Part shown: one piece after another, positions 1 to 9,711 of the stretch
How positions within the stretch are numbered: position 1 is the stretch's first letter
How the letters are laid out: every line of letters begins with the position of its first letter
Origin: Cliona cf. orientalis
Lineage: Eukaryota > Porifera > Demospongiae > Clionaida > Clionaidae
Assembly: GCA_963930775.1 (NCBI GenBank)
Contig: OZ005707.1
Coordinates: forward strand, 5,332,001 to 5,396,000
DNA length: 64,000 nucleotides
Direction of reading: 5' to 3'
Made by a program: the position numbers and the translations under genes
Notes under the pieces: model-generated
What the model was told of the DNA's origin: nothing
Database searches by the model: none
What the model saw: the letters and a program-made list of their open reading frames with translations, nothing else

Positions 1-2
1 AG

Positions 3-560
3 GCGCTAGCTAGCACTACTGACATCGTTCCGACTCTCTTGGACTGGTTTGGACTGAAGCATCAAGCGCATAGTGCAGTTTTGCATGGGAAATCATTGCT
101 GCCAGTCTTACATGCAGAGCCCACCACAGGATATGACTTGGCTTTCTCGAGCCATGACCTTCATGAGATAACCATGTACTACCCCATGCGTGTCGTGAGG
201 GATAAAAGTCATCGATTGATACACAACATCAACTTCAAAATGCCCTACCCAATGGCCGGTGATATATTTGCTTCACTGACTTTCCAAGGCATTCTCAATA
301 GCACATCGCAAAATGAATCCACTAAATGGTTCAAAACGCTGGATCAATACTATTACAGAGATGAGTTTGAACTCTACGACCTCAATAAAGATCCACTGGA
401 ATCTAAGAACGTGATAGATGATCCAGCCTATCAAGATATTGCTAAGGAGTTGAAGGAGAAATTGAGGCAGTGGCTGGTCAATACCAGTGACCCCTGGCTG
501 TGTATGCCCGAGGGGGAAAAGACAGGACATCAATGCAGCCCCTTTTTAAATGGACTATAA
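3..560 (+). CDS. SGSH: N-sulphoglucosamine sulphohydrolase (heparan N-sulfatase), copy 1, C-terminal part
   Basis: The last exon of a lysosomal sulfatase that removes N-linked sulfate from heparan glucosamine; the 5' part lies outside the window. It is open from base 3 and encodes about 185 residues to TAA. It aligns without long gaps to the last third of the complete neighbouring gene (907-2515), sharing STTDIVPT, MYYPMRVVRDKSHRLIHN, FKTLDQYY and DPWLCMP, so the two are tandem duplicates. The formylglycine site is not in this fragment. Compared with copy 2 it is shorter in the loop after the LDWF segment (GLKHQAHSAVLHGKSLLP). No stop or frameshift is seen, so this copy may be functional. The family assignment is strong; which paralogue is orthologous to vertebrate SGSH cannot be judged here. 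Confidence 0.88.
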   Translation, partial: ALASTTDIVPTLLDWFGLKHQAHSAVLHGKSLLPVLHAEPTTGYDLAFSSHDLHEITMYYPMRVVRDKSHRLIHNINFKMPYPMAGDIFASLTFQGILNSTSQNESTKWFKTLDQYYYRDEFELYDLNKDPLESKNVIDDPAYQDIAKELKEKLRQWLVNTSDPWLCMPEGEKTGHQCSPFLNGL

Positions 561-906
561 TTAAATCACATGCATGGAAGCTAAAATCGCTAGACCGCTT
601 GTAGCTATATGGTTATTGAGTTCTTGTTACAGTAGCTATCTTAAGTTAATGATTTGCTACAGCATAGCGCATGTGGAGTTTTGCAATGTTAACACCAGTA
701 GTCATGATCATCACACTAACATAAGCAAAAGTAAACCTTGGCATACACGTCACATGTGCATGCACTCATCAACCAGCACCGGTTAATGAATATGTAGCTA
801 GACACACCAAGACATGTGACTGTGAAAGAATGCCAGCACCTGTTGGCATAATAGCATTCATGGAGCATTAAGGCAATAGTGCCACCACATCGTATTAGGA
901 GAAAAG
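561..906. other. Intergenic spacer between the tandem sulfatase genes
   Basis: About 350 bases with no convincing exon. It must hold the 3' UTR of copy 1 and the promoter/5' UTR of copy 2. A short imperfect palindrome (TGCCAGCACCTGTTGGCA) lies near 832-849. Confidence 0.5.
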
Positions 907-2515
907 ATGGTGTCCCAAACTCATTCGGTCAGTTTTCTGTTACTTCTGGGCAGTGTGATATTAACTAGTGCAACTGCACTACCAGGCCCTGTGGATGATA
1001 AAAAGAATGTGCTGCTGATTTTCATTGACGATGGTGGATTCCAAATGGGAGTCTATGGCAACAAGGCAGTCAAAACACCCAACATCGATAGCTTTGCCAA
1101 GAGAGCTGTTGTCTTCAAGCACGGCTTTACCTCTGTTAGTAGCTGCTCACCAAGCAGATCAGCTCTTCTAACAGGTACAAATAAACACCCATAGCTGTAG
1201 TATCTGAATTGCGTAGCTAGTGAGCTACTTAATTTTTCCTCACTAAGGTTTGCCTCAGCACCAGAATGGGATGTATGGATTACATCATGCTGAGCATCAC
1301 TTTCAATCCTTTGATGATGTACAAAGTCTTCCTAGGATTCTAAACAAGACTGGTGGTGACTACTGGTATGGGATCATTGGAAAGAAACACTTTGGACCAG
1401 ACACTGTCTATCCATTCCCATTCTCGTACACTGAGTTGGACGGTTACAGTCTCAACCTAGTGGGGAGAAATATAACATACATGAACACTTTGGTGCAAAA
1501 ATTCTTCACAGAGGCTAAGCAGAAGGATAAACCTTTCTTTCTCTACGTTGCATTTTTTGATGTGCACCGAGGCTGTGGGGCCACATTCTGTGAACACTAT
1601 GGAGATGGGACTGGGAAAAACAATGTGATACCAGATTGGACCCCTATCGACTACAAGCCTGAAGATGTTGAGGTGCCCCCTTACCTTCCAGACACACCTG
1701 CTACGCGTATGGATATTGCAGCTCAGTATCGTGCTGTGAGTCGAATGGATCAAGGTGTTGGACTGTTTCTGAAATCTCTACAAGACTACGGCTATGGTAA
1801 CAATACCCTAGTCATACTCACAGCTGATAATGGCATCCCTTTCCCCAATGCAAAAACTAATCTCTACGAGTCTGGAATGGGAGAGCCAATGATACTTTCC
1901 AATCCCATGGCCCCTGAGAGGTGGGGACAACAGACCGAGGCTCTAGCTAGCACTACTGACATCGTTCCGACCATCTTGGACTGGTTCAATATTAAGTATC
2001 CTGAGTATAAGCTTTTTGGTCCTAACGTGACCTTGCAGGGGAAATCCCTCTTGCCAGTGCTCAATGCAGAGCCCACCACAGGGTATGATACAGCCTTCTC
2101 CAGCCACACCTTTCATGAGTGTACTATGTACTACCCAATGCGTGTTGTGAGGGATAAGAGCCATCGTCTGATACATAATCTCAATTTCAAAATGCCATAT
2201 CCAATTGCCAGTGATTTATTTGGTTCACCAACTTTCCAAGATATCCTCAAACACGCATCGCAGAACGTCTCTACCAAGTGGTTTAAGACGCTGGATCAAT
2301 ACTACAACCGTGGTGAATTTGAACTCTTTGACCTCGACAAAGATCCACTAGAGACGAAGAATGTGATAGATGATCCAGCCTACCAAGACGTAGCCAAAGA
2401 GTTGAAGGATAAGCTTTGGCAGTGGCAGATCAATACTGATGATCCCTGGCTGTGCATGCCAGGAGGAGAGAAGACTGGGAAAGACACATGCAGCTCATTC
2501 CAGAATGGGCTGTGA
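907..2515 (+). CDS. SGSH: N-sulphoglucosamine sulphohydrolase (heparan N-sulfatase), copy 2, complete
   Basis: Two exons, 907-1174 and 1248-2515, joined across a phase-1 intron (CAG/GTACAA ... CACTAAG), give about 511 residues, close to the usual ~500. A hydrophobic signal peptide (about residues 1-24, ending TSATA) fits delivery to the lysosome. The sulfatase core follows: metal-binding DDGG after VLLIFI, and the active-site motif CSPSR just before the intron, whose Cys is the residue converted to formylglycine in this family. The junction gives LLTGLPQHQNGMYGLHH, typical of SGSH rather than other sulfatases. Several N-glycosylation sequons are present. The start is the first ATG ahead of the signal peptide. 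It acts in heparan sulfate degradation. Confidence 0.93.
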
Positions 2516-2826
2516 CTGCACTATCAGTGATAACTGCTGCCATAATAATATTATACATCAGCAAAGAACAGGGTTTACATGTAGTTTTGTGTTAATTCAA
2601 TGCTTTTTCTGTTTCAAGATCAAAAATGTTGAAACTTACAAAACATAGCAAAATAGTTAAAGGAAAAGCTGTATATAGCATGCAGTGGTTAGTCAATACA
2701 AATAATCGTGATATCTTGCTATGATTAGACAATGTCATGTGACCTCAATAATTATAATTAACAAATTCCTATGGTGTGTTTGAGGTGTGTGTGTGTGTGT
2801 ATAATTATAAGGCAGAATTTTTGTGG
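2516..2826. other. Convergent intergenic region
   Basis: About 310 bases between the 3' ends of the plus-strand sulfatase and the minus-strand kinase-Kelch gene. It holds a short GT run near 2789-2800 and AT-rich 3' UTR-like sequence. No other gene is seen. Confidence 0.5.
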
Positions 2827-5068
2827 CTATCGTAAACTTGAATGTTGTATTCCGGATCCCTTGTACACTGTATTCGTACTGCCACCATCATGGTAGCCTC
2901 CAATCACTAAGATATCCATTGATGACAAAAGAGCAACTGCAGCTCTCGATCGTGGAGCAGGTAGATTGCTTATGTAGATCCAGGAGTTAGTGGAAGGAGA
3001 GTACATGTAGACTTCCTTCTTTGCACCGCCTCCTTCAAATGTTTTCCCACCACCTAAAGCAAGAAGACAGCCAGATAACATGGCCGCAGCTGGTCGATAG
3101 GTTGGAGTATCGGGCAGAGTCTTCCAAGCTGACCGAGTGCCAGTACTACCACTGTGGGTGGTCTGATTGGCTGGTACAGCATCACCAAGGAGATCTTCAA
3201 CTGAAGCATAGAGTGCTTGATTAAGAAGTGAGCCATTGTATCCTCCTAGAGCATAGCATGTGTTACCAATGGCAACTACTGACACATCTTGACAAGGAGT
3301 TGGTAGCGGATCAGTCCTGTACCACTGTGATGTGTCTGGCTTGAAGACCTCAACTGCAGATGTGTATGCATGAGTTGGTATTTCGTACCCACCTGCCACT
3401 ATAAGTGCCGACTGGAGATTGAAGACTCCTGGTGACCATCGCACTGTTGGCATGGGAGGAATTTTCTGCTTCCACTTTTGTGATTGCTGACTATATGTGC
3501 ATATTTCATTGGTTGCTTGATGATCACTCTTTTTCACTCCTCCAATAGCTACTAGCTTGCCACTGATCTGACCCAGGCCAAACCATTTGACAGGAAGTGG
3601 TGGTAGAGTGGTCCAGTTGTCTCGTGATGGATCATAGCAGTAGACAACATACTCTTCATCACTGTGATCAGTCATTCCGCCTCCACAATAGACCTTATCG
3701 TCAATGACAGCAGTATTTGCATAATTTATTCTGACTGGTAGCTCAGCACACTGTTTGTAAGCGGTACCAGACTGCCATGATTGTGTAAGAATAAACAATA
3801 ATAACATCACCATATCAAGTTCACTATAACATAATGATGAAAAGATTGAATAATATGACATTGTGTGCTAGATGCAAATTGAACCCTCAAATAAAACTCC
3901 ACGTTCTTACCTATTGTGCTACACTTGTATATACATGCATGGCTACCAGAGTTATGTAATCACTCACCTGAAATGGAGTAAGCTCTTGTAGACTAAGATC
4001 AGCAATTTTATTTTTATTCTTTAGTTGCTGATTTTCAGCTCTAAGCTCTTGTATCTCTACATTTTTCCTTTCTATCTCCACTCTCAATTCTTCTCTCACT
4101 ATTCTGATCTCTCGTTGCAGGTCTCTATTATCTTTCATAATTCTTTCAATTTCGCTCAGTGCTTCGTCCAGTCGATTGGAAAAGGAGGTAGGAAAGTGCA
4201 ACACTATATCTGCTAGTCGTTTTACAATTTCACTGGCATGAGGCCTTGCCTGAGGGTGGTTATGGATGCATTTCAGAATGAGATCCATCAGAGGATGATC
4301 CTTTCCAATCGATCGAAGGAACACGTCACGTCGCTCAGCTTCAGATACTGGAACCATTCTTCCATCTAGTTCAGGGCGAATTTGCCCAACCTGTGGCTCT
4401 GGCCACCTACCACTGAATATGTGAATCATCATAATACCATAGGAGAACTCATCAACACTTGTGTCGTATTTGGGGTTGGCTACCATCACCTCTGGTGGCA
4501 TATAGGCTGGGGTGCCAGGAGTCTGTGTCATGCGACTGACCTGTAGAGGGGTCAGGTTGAGGATCCTGGCCACACCCAGATCAGAGATCTTGGCTGTCAT
4601 ATTGGGGGTGAGGAGGACATTGTTGGAAGAGAGATCTCGGTGAATGATGGGAGGAGTTTGGCTGTGGAGGTAGCATAAGCCTAAAGCCACATCATGAAGG
4701 ATAGAGTAACCGATCTCCTTTGGGAGAATGCTGTATTGCTCAATGCAGGAGGTGAGGTTGGTGGGGAGAAATTCCATGACTAGTATGGGTACTCGCACTC
4801 TTTGCTGGAAATATACTCCAAGAAACTGGACAATGTTGGGGTGGCGTATTTGACTAAGTAGACGACATTCTTCCTCGAATCTGCGAACAGTGTAACTGGC
4901 ATCTCCCTGCTCTAGCAGCAGTTCATGGATCTTCTTGCCAGCATATTTCAGTCCCATGTACTCCAGCTCTAGTACGGTGGCATAAGAGCCATGTCCCAGC
5001 TTTCGATCGGTCATCCTAACTCCAGTTAGTTTGTATGGATCAAATCCAACGAACATTTCTCTCTGCAT
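2827..5068 (-). CDS. TKL-type protein kinase - coiled coil - Kelch repeat fusion protein
   Basis: Two exons, 5068-3968 and 3771-2827, join in phase 0 (TTTCAG/GTGAGT ... CATGGCAG/TCTGGT) to give about 681 residues. The kinase domain (about 20-290) has LGHGSYATV as glycine loop, Lys45/46 in YAGKK, a helix-C Glu in RRFEEE, HRDLSSNN (143-150), DLG instead of DFG (163-165) and PPE instead of APE. The HRDLSSNN and TPGTPAYM loops fit the tyrosine-kinase-like (TKL) group. A strongly charged heptad region (about 305-355) follows, then Kelch repeats (about 370-670) with IGG/LGGY and W-x-x-LPPLP blade motifs. No signal peptide or membrane segment is seen, so it is probably a cytosolic signalling scaffold. 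An upstream non-coding or extra 5' exon is possible. The fusion rests on clean splice signals and matching phase; the alternative of two separate genes is less likely, because the Kelch part would begin with an intron-like hydrophobic stretch. Confidence 0.85.
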
Positions 5069-5638
5069 CTTGGCCAGTTCACCAAAAAACAGGGTGTGGC
5101 TAGCGAGATTAGTATAGTAAACAGCAAGTAACCCACGACGCGCATGCGCAAAGGTTACAAGCGTACGCGGTAGCGCTAAATTTTGTATGAAACCTCACTC
5201 GTACCCATTGTGGCGAAACCCGCATCCCTACCCAATTTCTTTACCACAACGCAGATCCGCTTCGTGAACAAACGCATAGCCCTGCTTAGTCTGGTTGCCA
5301 GCCCCTTGCTGCTTGTTTGGCGAACGAGAATGCCATATGCGGTACCACCACGAGATGTGAAGTCTAGAGGACCCTAGTATGGTACTAAATTATCGGTCAA
5401 TGACATACCAGTTCGCTGCATGCTGCATGCTATGTCCGGAGTCCGGCCAAATCACATCCTGATCCTTCGACCTAACCGCAATGAGGTTGACGACCATTTA
5501 CCAACTTTGTTAGACCAGGCTATATCGAGCGAGCGTGTTGTGAAAGCAAGTCGGCTATATCTCTGTACGTCGTTGGTGGACCAGTGTATCCTTCGCCCTA
5601 AAGAAATTTAGTGTTACATAAACAGCTTCTTGGAAGAG
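5069..5638. promoter_or_regulatory. Divergent promoter region, kinase-Kelch / eIF4E, with NRF1-like palindrome
   Basis: The 570 bases between two divergently transcribed genes are less AT-rich than their surroundings. GCGCATGCGC at 5140-5149 matches the NRF1-type palindrome found at many animal housekeeping promoters. The same ten bases recur upstream of the NOX5-like gene (31878-31887). No coding exon is convincing here. Confidence 0.45.
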
Positions 5639-7980
5639 ATGGCAACAGGAGAGAAAGATAAACAGGTAACGTTCTCTGGTTCTAATAAGTGCCCACCACC
5701 GCATCAGGAGATTTTCGCGCTTCTTTACGCAAATTAGGAAGAAGCACCTCCAGTAGCCGCCTCCAAGGATGCAGAATCCGAAAAGAAACACCCTCTACAA
5801 AACAGGTATGAGTAGGAATATTCTAGTGAGTACATGTAGCCAATGAAGGGGTGGTGGGCATGATTTAGAGATACAAGTTTCATTCACTCTGCCAACAAGT
5901 CTGACCACAATGTGGTGATAAAAATGTTAAACTTCCTTGTCGAGTTCAGTGTTAACATTGTCTGACTATGTATCACTCCTTTGTAATTCAATATCCTTGT
6001 CAATTTCCCCACCCAACTCCCTCCCTCCCTCCCCCCCCCCCCCCGAACAATGTGCAGAGAAGAAATTTACTCTGTTCTGTGTTATCATGGTCGAGATCTG
6101 CAATGATTGTTTTATTTCATTCCATTGTGTATTGTCTTAGGTGGTCATTGTGGTTTCTGAAGGCAGATAAGACTAAGGAATGGAAAGAAAACTTGAAACT
6201 GGTGATTTCTTTTGATACTGTGAGTCACAATGTATGTTTATTGATGAAAAACTCTTTTTTATTGACGATTAATATTTCATATCTGCTATGCTTAATTGGA
6301 TCATCACTCTATAAAGGTGGAAGATTTTTGGGCGTAAGTGTCACAATTTTTTTTACTCGTTTTACCAATCATATCCTGAGCCCTACATCTTTCTCTTCCT
6401 GGTATACTTGCTTTAGGCAAGATCGTATTTAACTTACCGGGCAACACGTAAATATTTTAGTTCCTTATTAGACGTAATCATAAATATTATGCCATATTTA
6501 GTAATTCAGTGTTGCAGCACTGGAGCCTTAATTGCCCCCAAGCCCTTCGCTGCTCTTTAGTGTTGCATGGAGCTTTGTTCCCAGACCCCCTCCCACTGAA
6601 AGCTGGGAAGGGCATGATAATGGGAACAAGGCTAGACTAACGTCACACCACTGTATTGTGTAGGAGGAGAAGCAGTGATCATTTTGGCATTTAGGGACAT
6701 CTGTAGTAATTAGCCCTTATATGTTATGGGTGTTAGCTATTGATTGAAGGTGTGCATGTTTTATTGCAGGGTGTACAACCACATCAAGCCACCAGCACAG
6801 ATCACCAGTGGGTGTGACTATATGCTATTCAAGGTTAGTTGAAGGACCCCCTACTCCCTTCTCTCTCTCTCTCTCCCTCACTCACACACTCCTCTCACCC
6901 CTCACTCACTCGTTCTCCCTCTCTCGATCTCTCTTCTTCTCTCTCTCTCTCTCTCTTGTGTGCACGTGCTCATTCTTACATATAATCTCGTCCCCAGATC
7001 CTACCCTCAAAAGAAGGGAAAAGGGTCAGGTGACTTCGGGCAGTTTTCTTGGTTTGGCTGGTTCTGGGCGCACGCGCCTACATGGATGTGCTTGAACGAA
7101 GCTCGGATCTGATTGGACAGTAAGGCTGCGTAGGCGATTCAAATTTGTATAGCAGGCAATGGCCATGCTACATTCCTGCGGCTAGCAAGTCATATGACTG
7201 GACTAAAGCTGCGATTTGATTGGGACGCACAAATTCCTCCGTGGATCGTCAACTGGACCAAGATTTTTTGCCCTAAGTCACCAGACCCTTTTCCCTCCTT
7301 TTGTGGGTGGGATCTGGGGACGAGACTATCTTGCACACTGCTTATTTGCTGTTCCCACACTATAGGAAGGCATAGAGCCAATGTGGGAGGATCCTAGGAA
7401 CAGAAACGGTGGCCGTTGGTTAGTAAACCTTGAGAAAAAAGACAGGCAGAAGTGTTTAGACAACTGTTGGATGGAAACGGTACGCTTCTGACACACTTTG
7501 TGTTGATTCCTTTCTTCATGTGAATGTTGTTTTGCAGCTGATGTGTTTGATAGGGGAAGGATTTGACCTGAGTTCAGATGAAGTGTGTGGTGCTGTGGTG
7601 CAGAACAGGAGCAAGGGGGACAAGATTGCCATATGGACCGGAGACAGCACTCGCAATGATGACATTTTGCACATAGGGTAAGCTGCATTACCCTTATAGA
7701 CACATTATAGTCAGTAAGTTTGACATGCCTCTCTCTCTCTCTCCCTCTCTCTTTCTCTGTCACTCTCTCTCTCCTCTCTTTCTCTCCCTCTCTTCCTCTC
7801 TCTCTCCCTTCCTACCTTTCTCTCTCCTTTCCAACCCTTCCACCTTCATTATTCAGCCGCACATATAAGGAGAAGCTACAGATCTACATGCATCGGCCCA
7901 CCTTAGTATATCAGGTTCATCGAGATGTGATCAGTAAGACTGGTTCAGTTAGCAAGAGCAAATTCACTCTCAATAATTAG
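5639..7980 (+). CDS. EIF4E: Translation initiation factor eIF4E (mRNA cap-binding protein)
   Basis: Eight exons: 5639-5665, 5738-5805, 6141-6219, 6317-6333, 6770-6833, 7366-7479, 7538-7677 and 7857-7980. All phases match and give about 210 residues (human eIF4E has 217). The protein binds the 5' cap of mRNA and recruits eIF4G. Key landmarks: HPLQNR before the core; the first cap-stacking Trp in KEWKENLKL; VEDFW, whose Trp contacts eIF4G; the second cap-stacking Trp in EGIEPMWED; CGAVV, GDKIAIWT and the C-terminal KSGS-type segment. It is closer to canonical eIF4E1 than to 4EHP. Exon 4 is a 17-base microexon encoding VEDFW plus two bases of the next codon. Intron 5 carries an inverted-repeat element (6987-7324), and introns 5 and 7 carry CT-rich microsatellites. 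Confidence 0.95.
6571..6633. repeat. Short imperfect palindrome in eIF4E intron 4
   Basis: Left arm AGCTTTGTTCCCAG and right arm TGGGAACAAGGCT are inverted copies about 35 bases apart. The TTCCCAG core resembles the ends of the inverted-repeat element at 6987-7324 and the palindrome at 50522-50553. Confidence 0.5.
6855..6958. repeat. CT-rich microsatellite in eIF4E intron 5
   Basis: Imperfect (CT)n tract on the plus strand directly after the exon 5 donor. Open frames through it are compositional and were not called. Confidence 0.85.
6987..7324. mobile_element. Non-autonomous inverted-repeat (MITE-like) element in eIF4E intron 5
   Basis: The left end CTCGTCCCCAGATCC reappears as its reverse complement at the right end (GGATCTGGGGACGAG, with one variable base just inside). 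The match continues inward for roughly 48 bases with a few mismatches (CAAAAG-AGGGAAAAGGGTC-GGTGACTT). Total length is 338 bases with no coding capacity. No clear target-site duplication is visible, so the class is unassigned. Confidence 0.7.
7722..7850. repeat. CT-rich microsatellite in eIF4E intron 7
   Basis: Imperfect (CT)n/(CCTT) tract on the plus strand that merges into the polypyrimidine tract before exon 8. Confidence 0.85.
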
Positions 7981-8220
7981 CCAAATACTGTCTCTTCGTA
8001 CGTACACGTGTGCAATGTTAACCAATTAATACGATTTCTCAGTCATTCAACTTAATATTTGAGTGTTTGAATCTTGTATTTAGGGGAAATTTTTTCATCA
8101 TCTTGTATTGCTCTTTATATTATAAAATTCATTTGTGCAATTTAACAATTATATACCACAATAATTAATTCTGAAATTGACTTTGTGTCCATTACATGCA
8201 TTATACGCGTATATGTACGG

Positions 8221-8333
8221 CGCGTACATGCTCCATGCGGCCCGGCGCGGCGCGCGCGGCCAGCCAATATCCGCCTTGAGCACGTGGTCACTCTTTCTTT
8301 TTGAAGCGCACCGAAGAATCAAGTGGCAGCATG
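8221..8333 (+). promoter_or_regulatory. RPS24 core promoter: GC-rich block, CCAAT box and 5' TOP-like tract
   Basis: A GC-rich block (about 8238-8260) is followed by GCCAATA at 8263-8269 and a pyrimidine run CTCTTTCTTTTTG at 8291-8303. The run lies about 30 bases before the ATG, as expected for the TOP start of ribosomal-protein mRNAs. The upstream stretch from the end of eIF4E (7981-8220) is AT-rich 3' flank with no other feature. Confidence 0.55.
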
Positions 8334-9359
8334 GTGAGTGAGGCGTAGTGTTGTATCTTGTTGCATCCACCGATAGCAGCAATATTCGCTCAAATCGAGC
8401 AGATAGGGGAATCAAGGGATTGTTATTTGGGCGATGGTGTAATAATGTGCACCATACACATTCGAGTGATATCTGTGTGTGTATTTGTGAGTGAGAGCAC
8501 AGGTGTGGGTGAATGGGACAGACAACATGAATTGATGCTCAAATCATACACGACAATTTGTATCTGCAGTCTGAGACGTGCACAATAAGAACGAGGAAGT
8601 TCCTCACTAATCGCCTTCTCCAGCGAAAGCAAATGGTGGGTATTAATTTTAATAATTAACTGGACCAGGACTTCTATTTATCCCCCCCCCCTTCCTCCTC
8701 CTCCTGTATCTTGTCTTCTCTTCCAGATTGTGGATGTGTTGCATCCAGGCCGTCCTAATGTGCCGAAAACCGAGATGAGAGAACAACTGGCCAAGATGTA
8801 CAAGACAACGTCTGACGTGATAGTGTGCTTTGGTTTCCGGACAGCGTTTGGTGGGGGCAAGTCGACCGGCTTTGCTCTCATCTACGACACCCTGGACTTC
8901 CTTAAAAAGAACGAACCCAAGTATCGACTAGTTAGGGTAGGTTCCAGTAGTTAAGGTGCCACATGTACGCCAGCAGAACCCAATAGGCATTAGCGTTCAA
9001 AGTAGCTGATGTGTCCTATATTTACTTTAGTGTTCCCCCTGAATACTAGTCTTGCATGGCTTATCTGCTGAATACCACGTTAGAATAATTGAAGAATAGG
9101 AGTTTCAAAATACTATTTGAAAAACTGCCAAAATTTTTTGAGAGTCGTACACTTTAATAATTATTGTGGTGTGTGTAGTAGAGAACACTGATGTTTGCCA
9201 ACTACTGAGTTGTTGCTCATCACTTGTTTGCTATTCTATTTTCAGTTGGGTCTAGCAGAGAAGGGCAAGTCAAGTCGAAAGCAGCGCAAAGAGAGGAAGA
9301 ACAGACAAAAGAAAGTGCGTGGTATCAAAAAGGCCAAGGTGGGAGCGGGCAAGAAGTGA
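8331..9359 (+). CDS. RPS24: Small ribosomal subunit protein eS24
   Basis: Four exons: 8331-8333 (the ATG alone), 8570-8635, 8727-8936 and 9246-9359, all in phase, giving 130 residues as in other animals. An ATG ending exon 1 is also the vertebrate arrangement and decides the start. Family landmarks are [51 protein letters not shown] and the basic tail [10 protein letters not shown] ending VGAGKK. It is a structural component of the 40S subunit. No frameshift or odd residue is seen. Confidence 0.97.
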
Positions 9360-9711
9360 CACTCTAGCAGCGCAGTTCATTCTGTCTGCATTTTCACCTG
9401 ATAATGTATTGTTGATGTTCTATAAAAAGTAATTGTGCAACAGTTACGTCTAGCATGAAGGAATTTGCTGACAATCGCTAGAAAACTGCATGTTCATAGT
9501 TACCATGCATGACTGTGTAGAATTCTTCGTTTTTTGTCCATGCCATTTAGATTATGTCTAATACCTGGTTACATTTAGCTTGCATGCACTAGCACTAGTA
9601 CTCTTATCCTGCTTGAGTAATCTGGGGAACCTAGCAACACATTAATTTACATAAGTATTGTAACTATAATTATTGTAGATGCTATTGATCTTTGTAATAA
9701 TTATTATAAGT
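9360..9711. other. Convergent intergenic region
   Basis: About 350 AT-rich bases between the 3' ends of RPS24 (plus) and silicatein-family gene A (minus). Nothing beyond probable 3' UTRs is seen. Confidence 0.5.

Noticed and set aside
8937..9245. Possible snoRNA in the last RPS24 intron (TGATG near 9190)
   Set aside because: No paired C and D boxes with a terminal stem could be found; ribosomal-protein introns often host snoRNAs, but the evidence here is absent.
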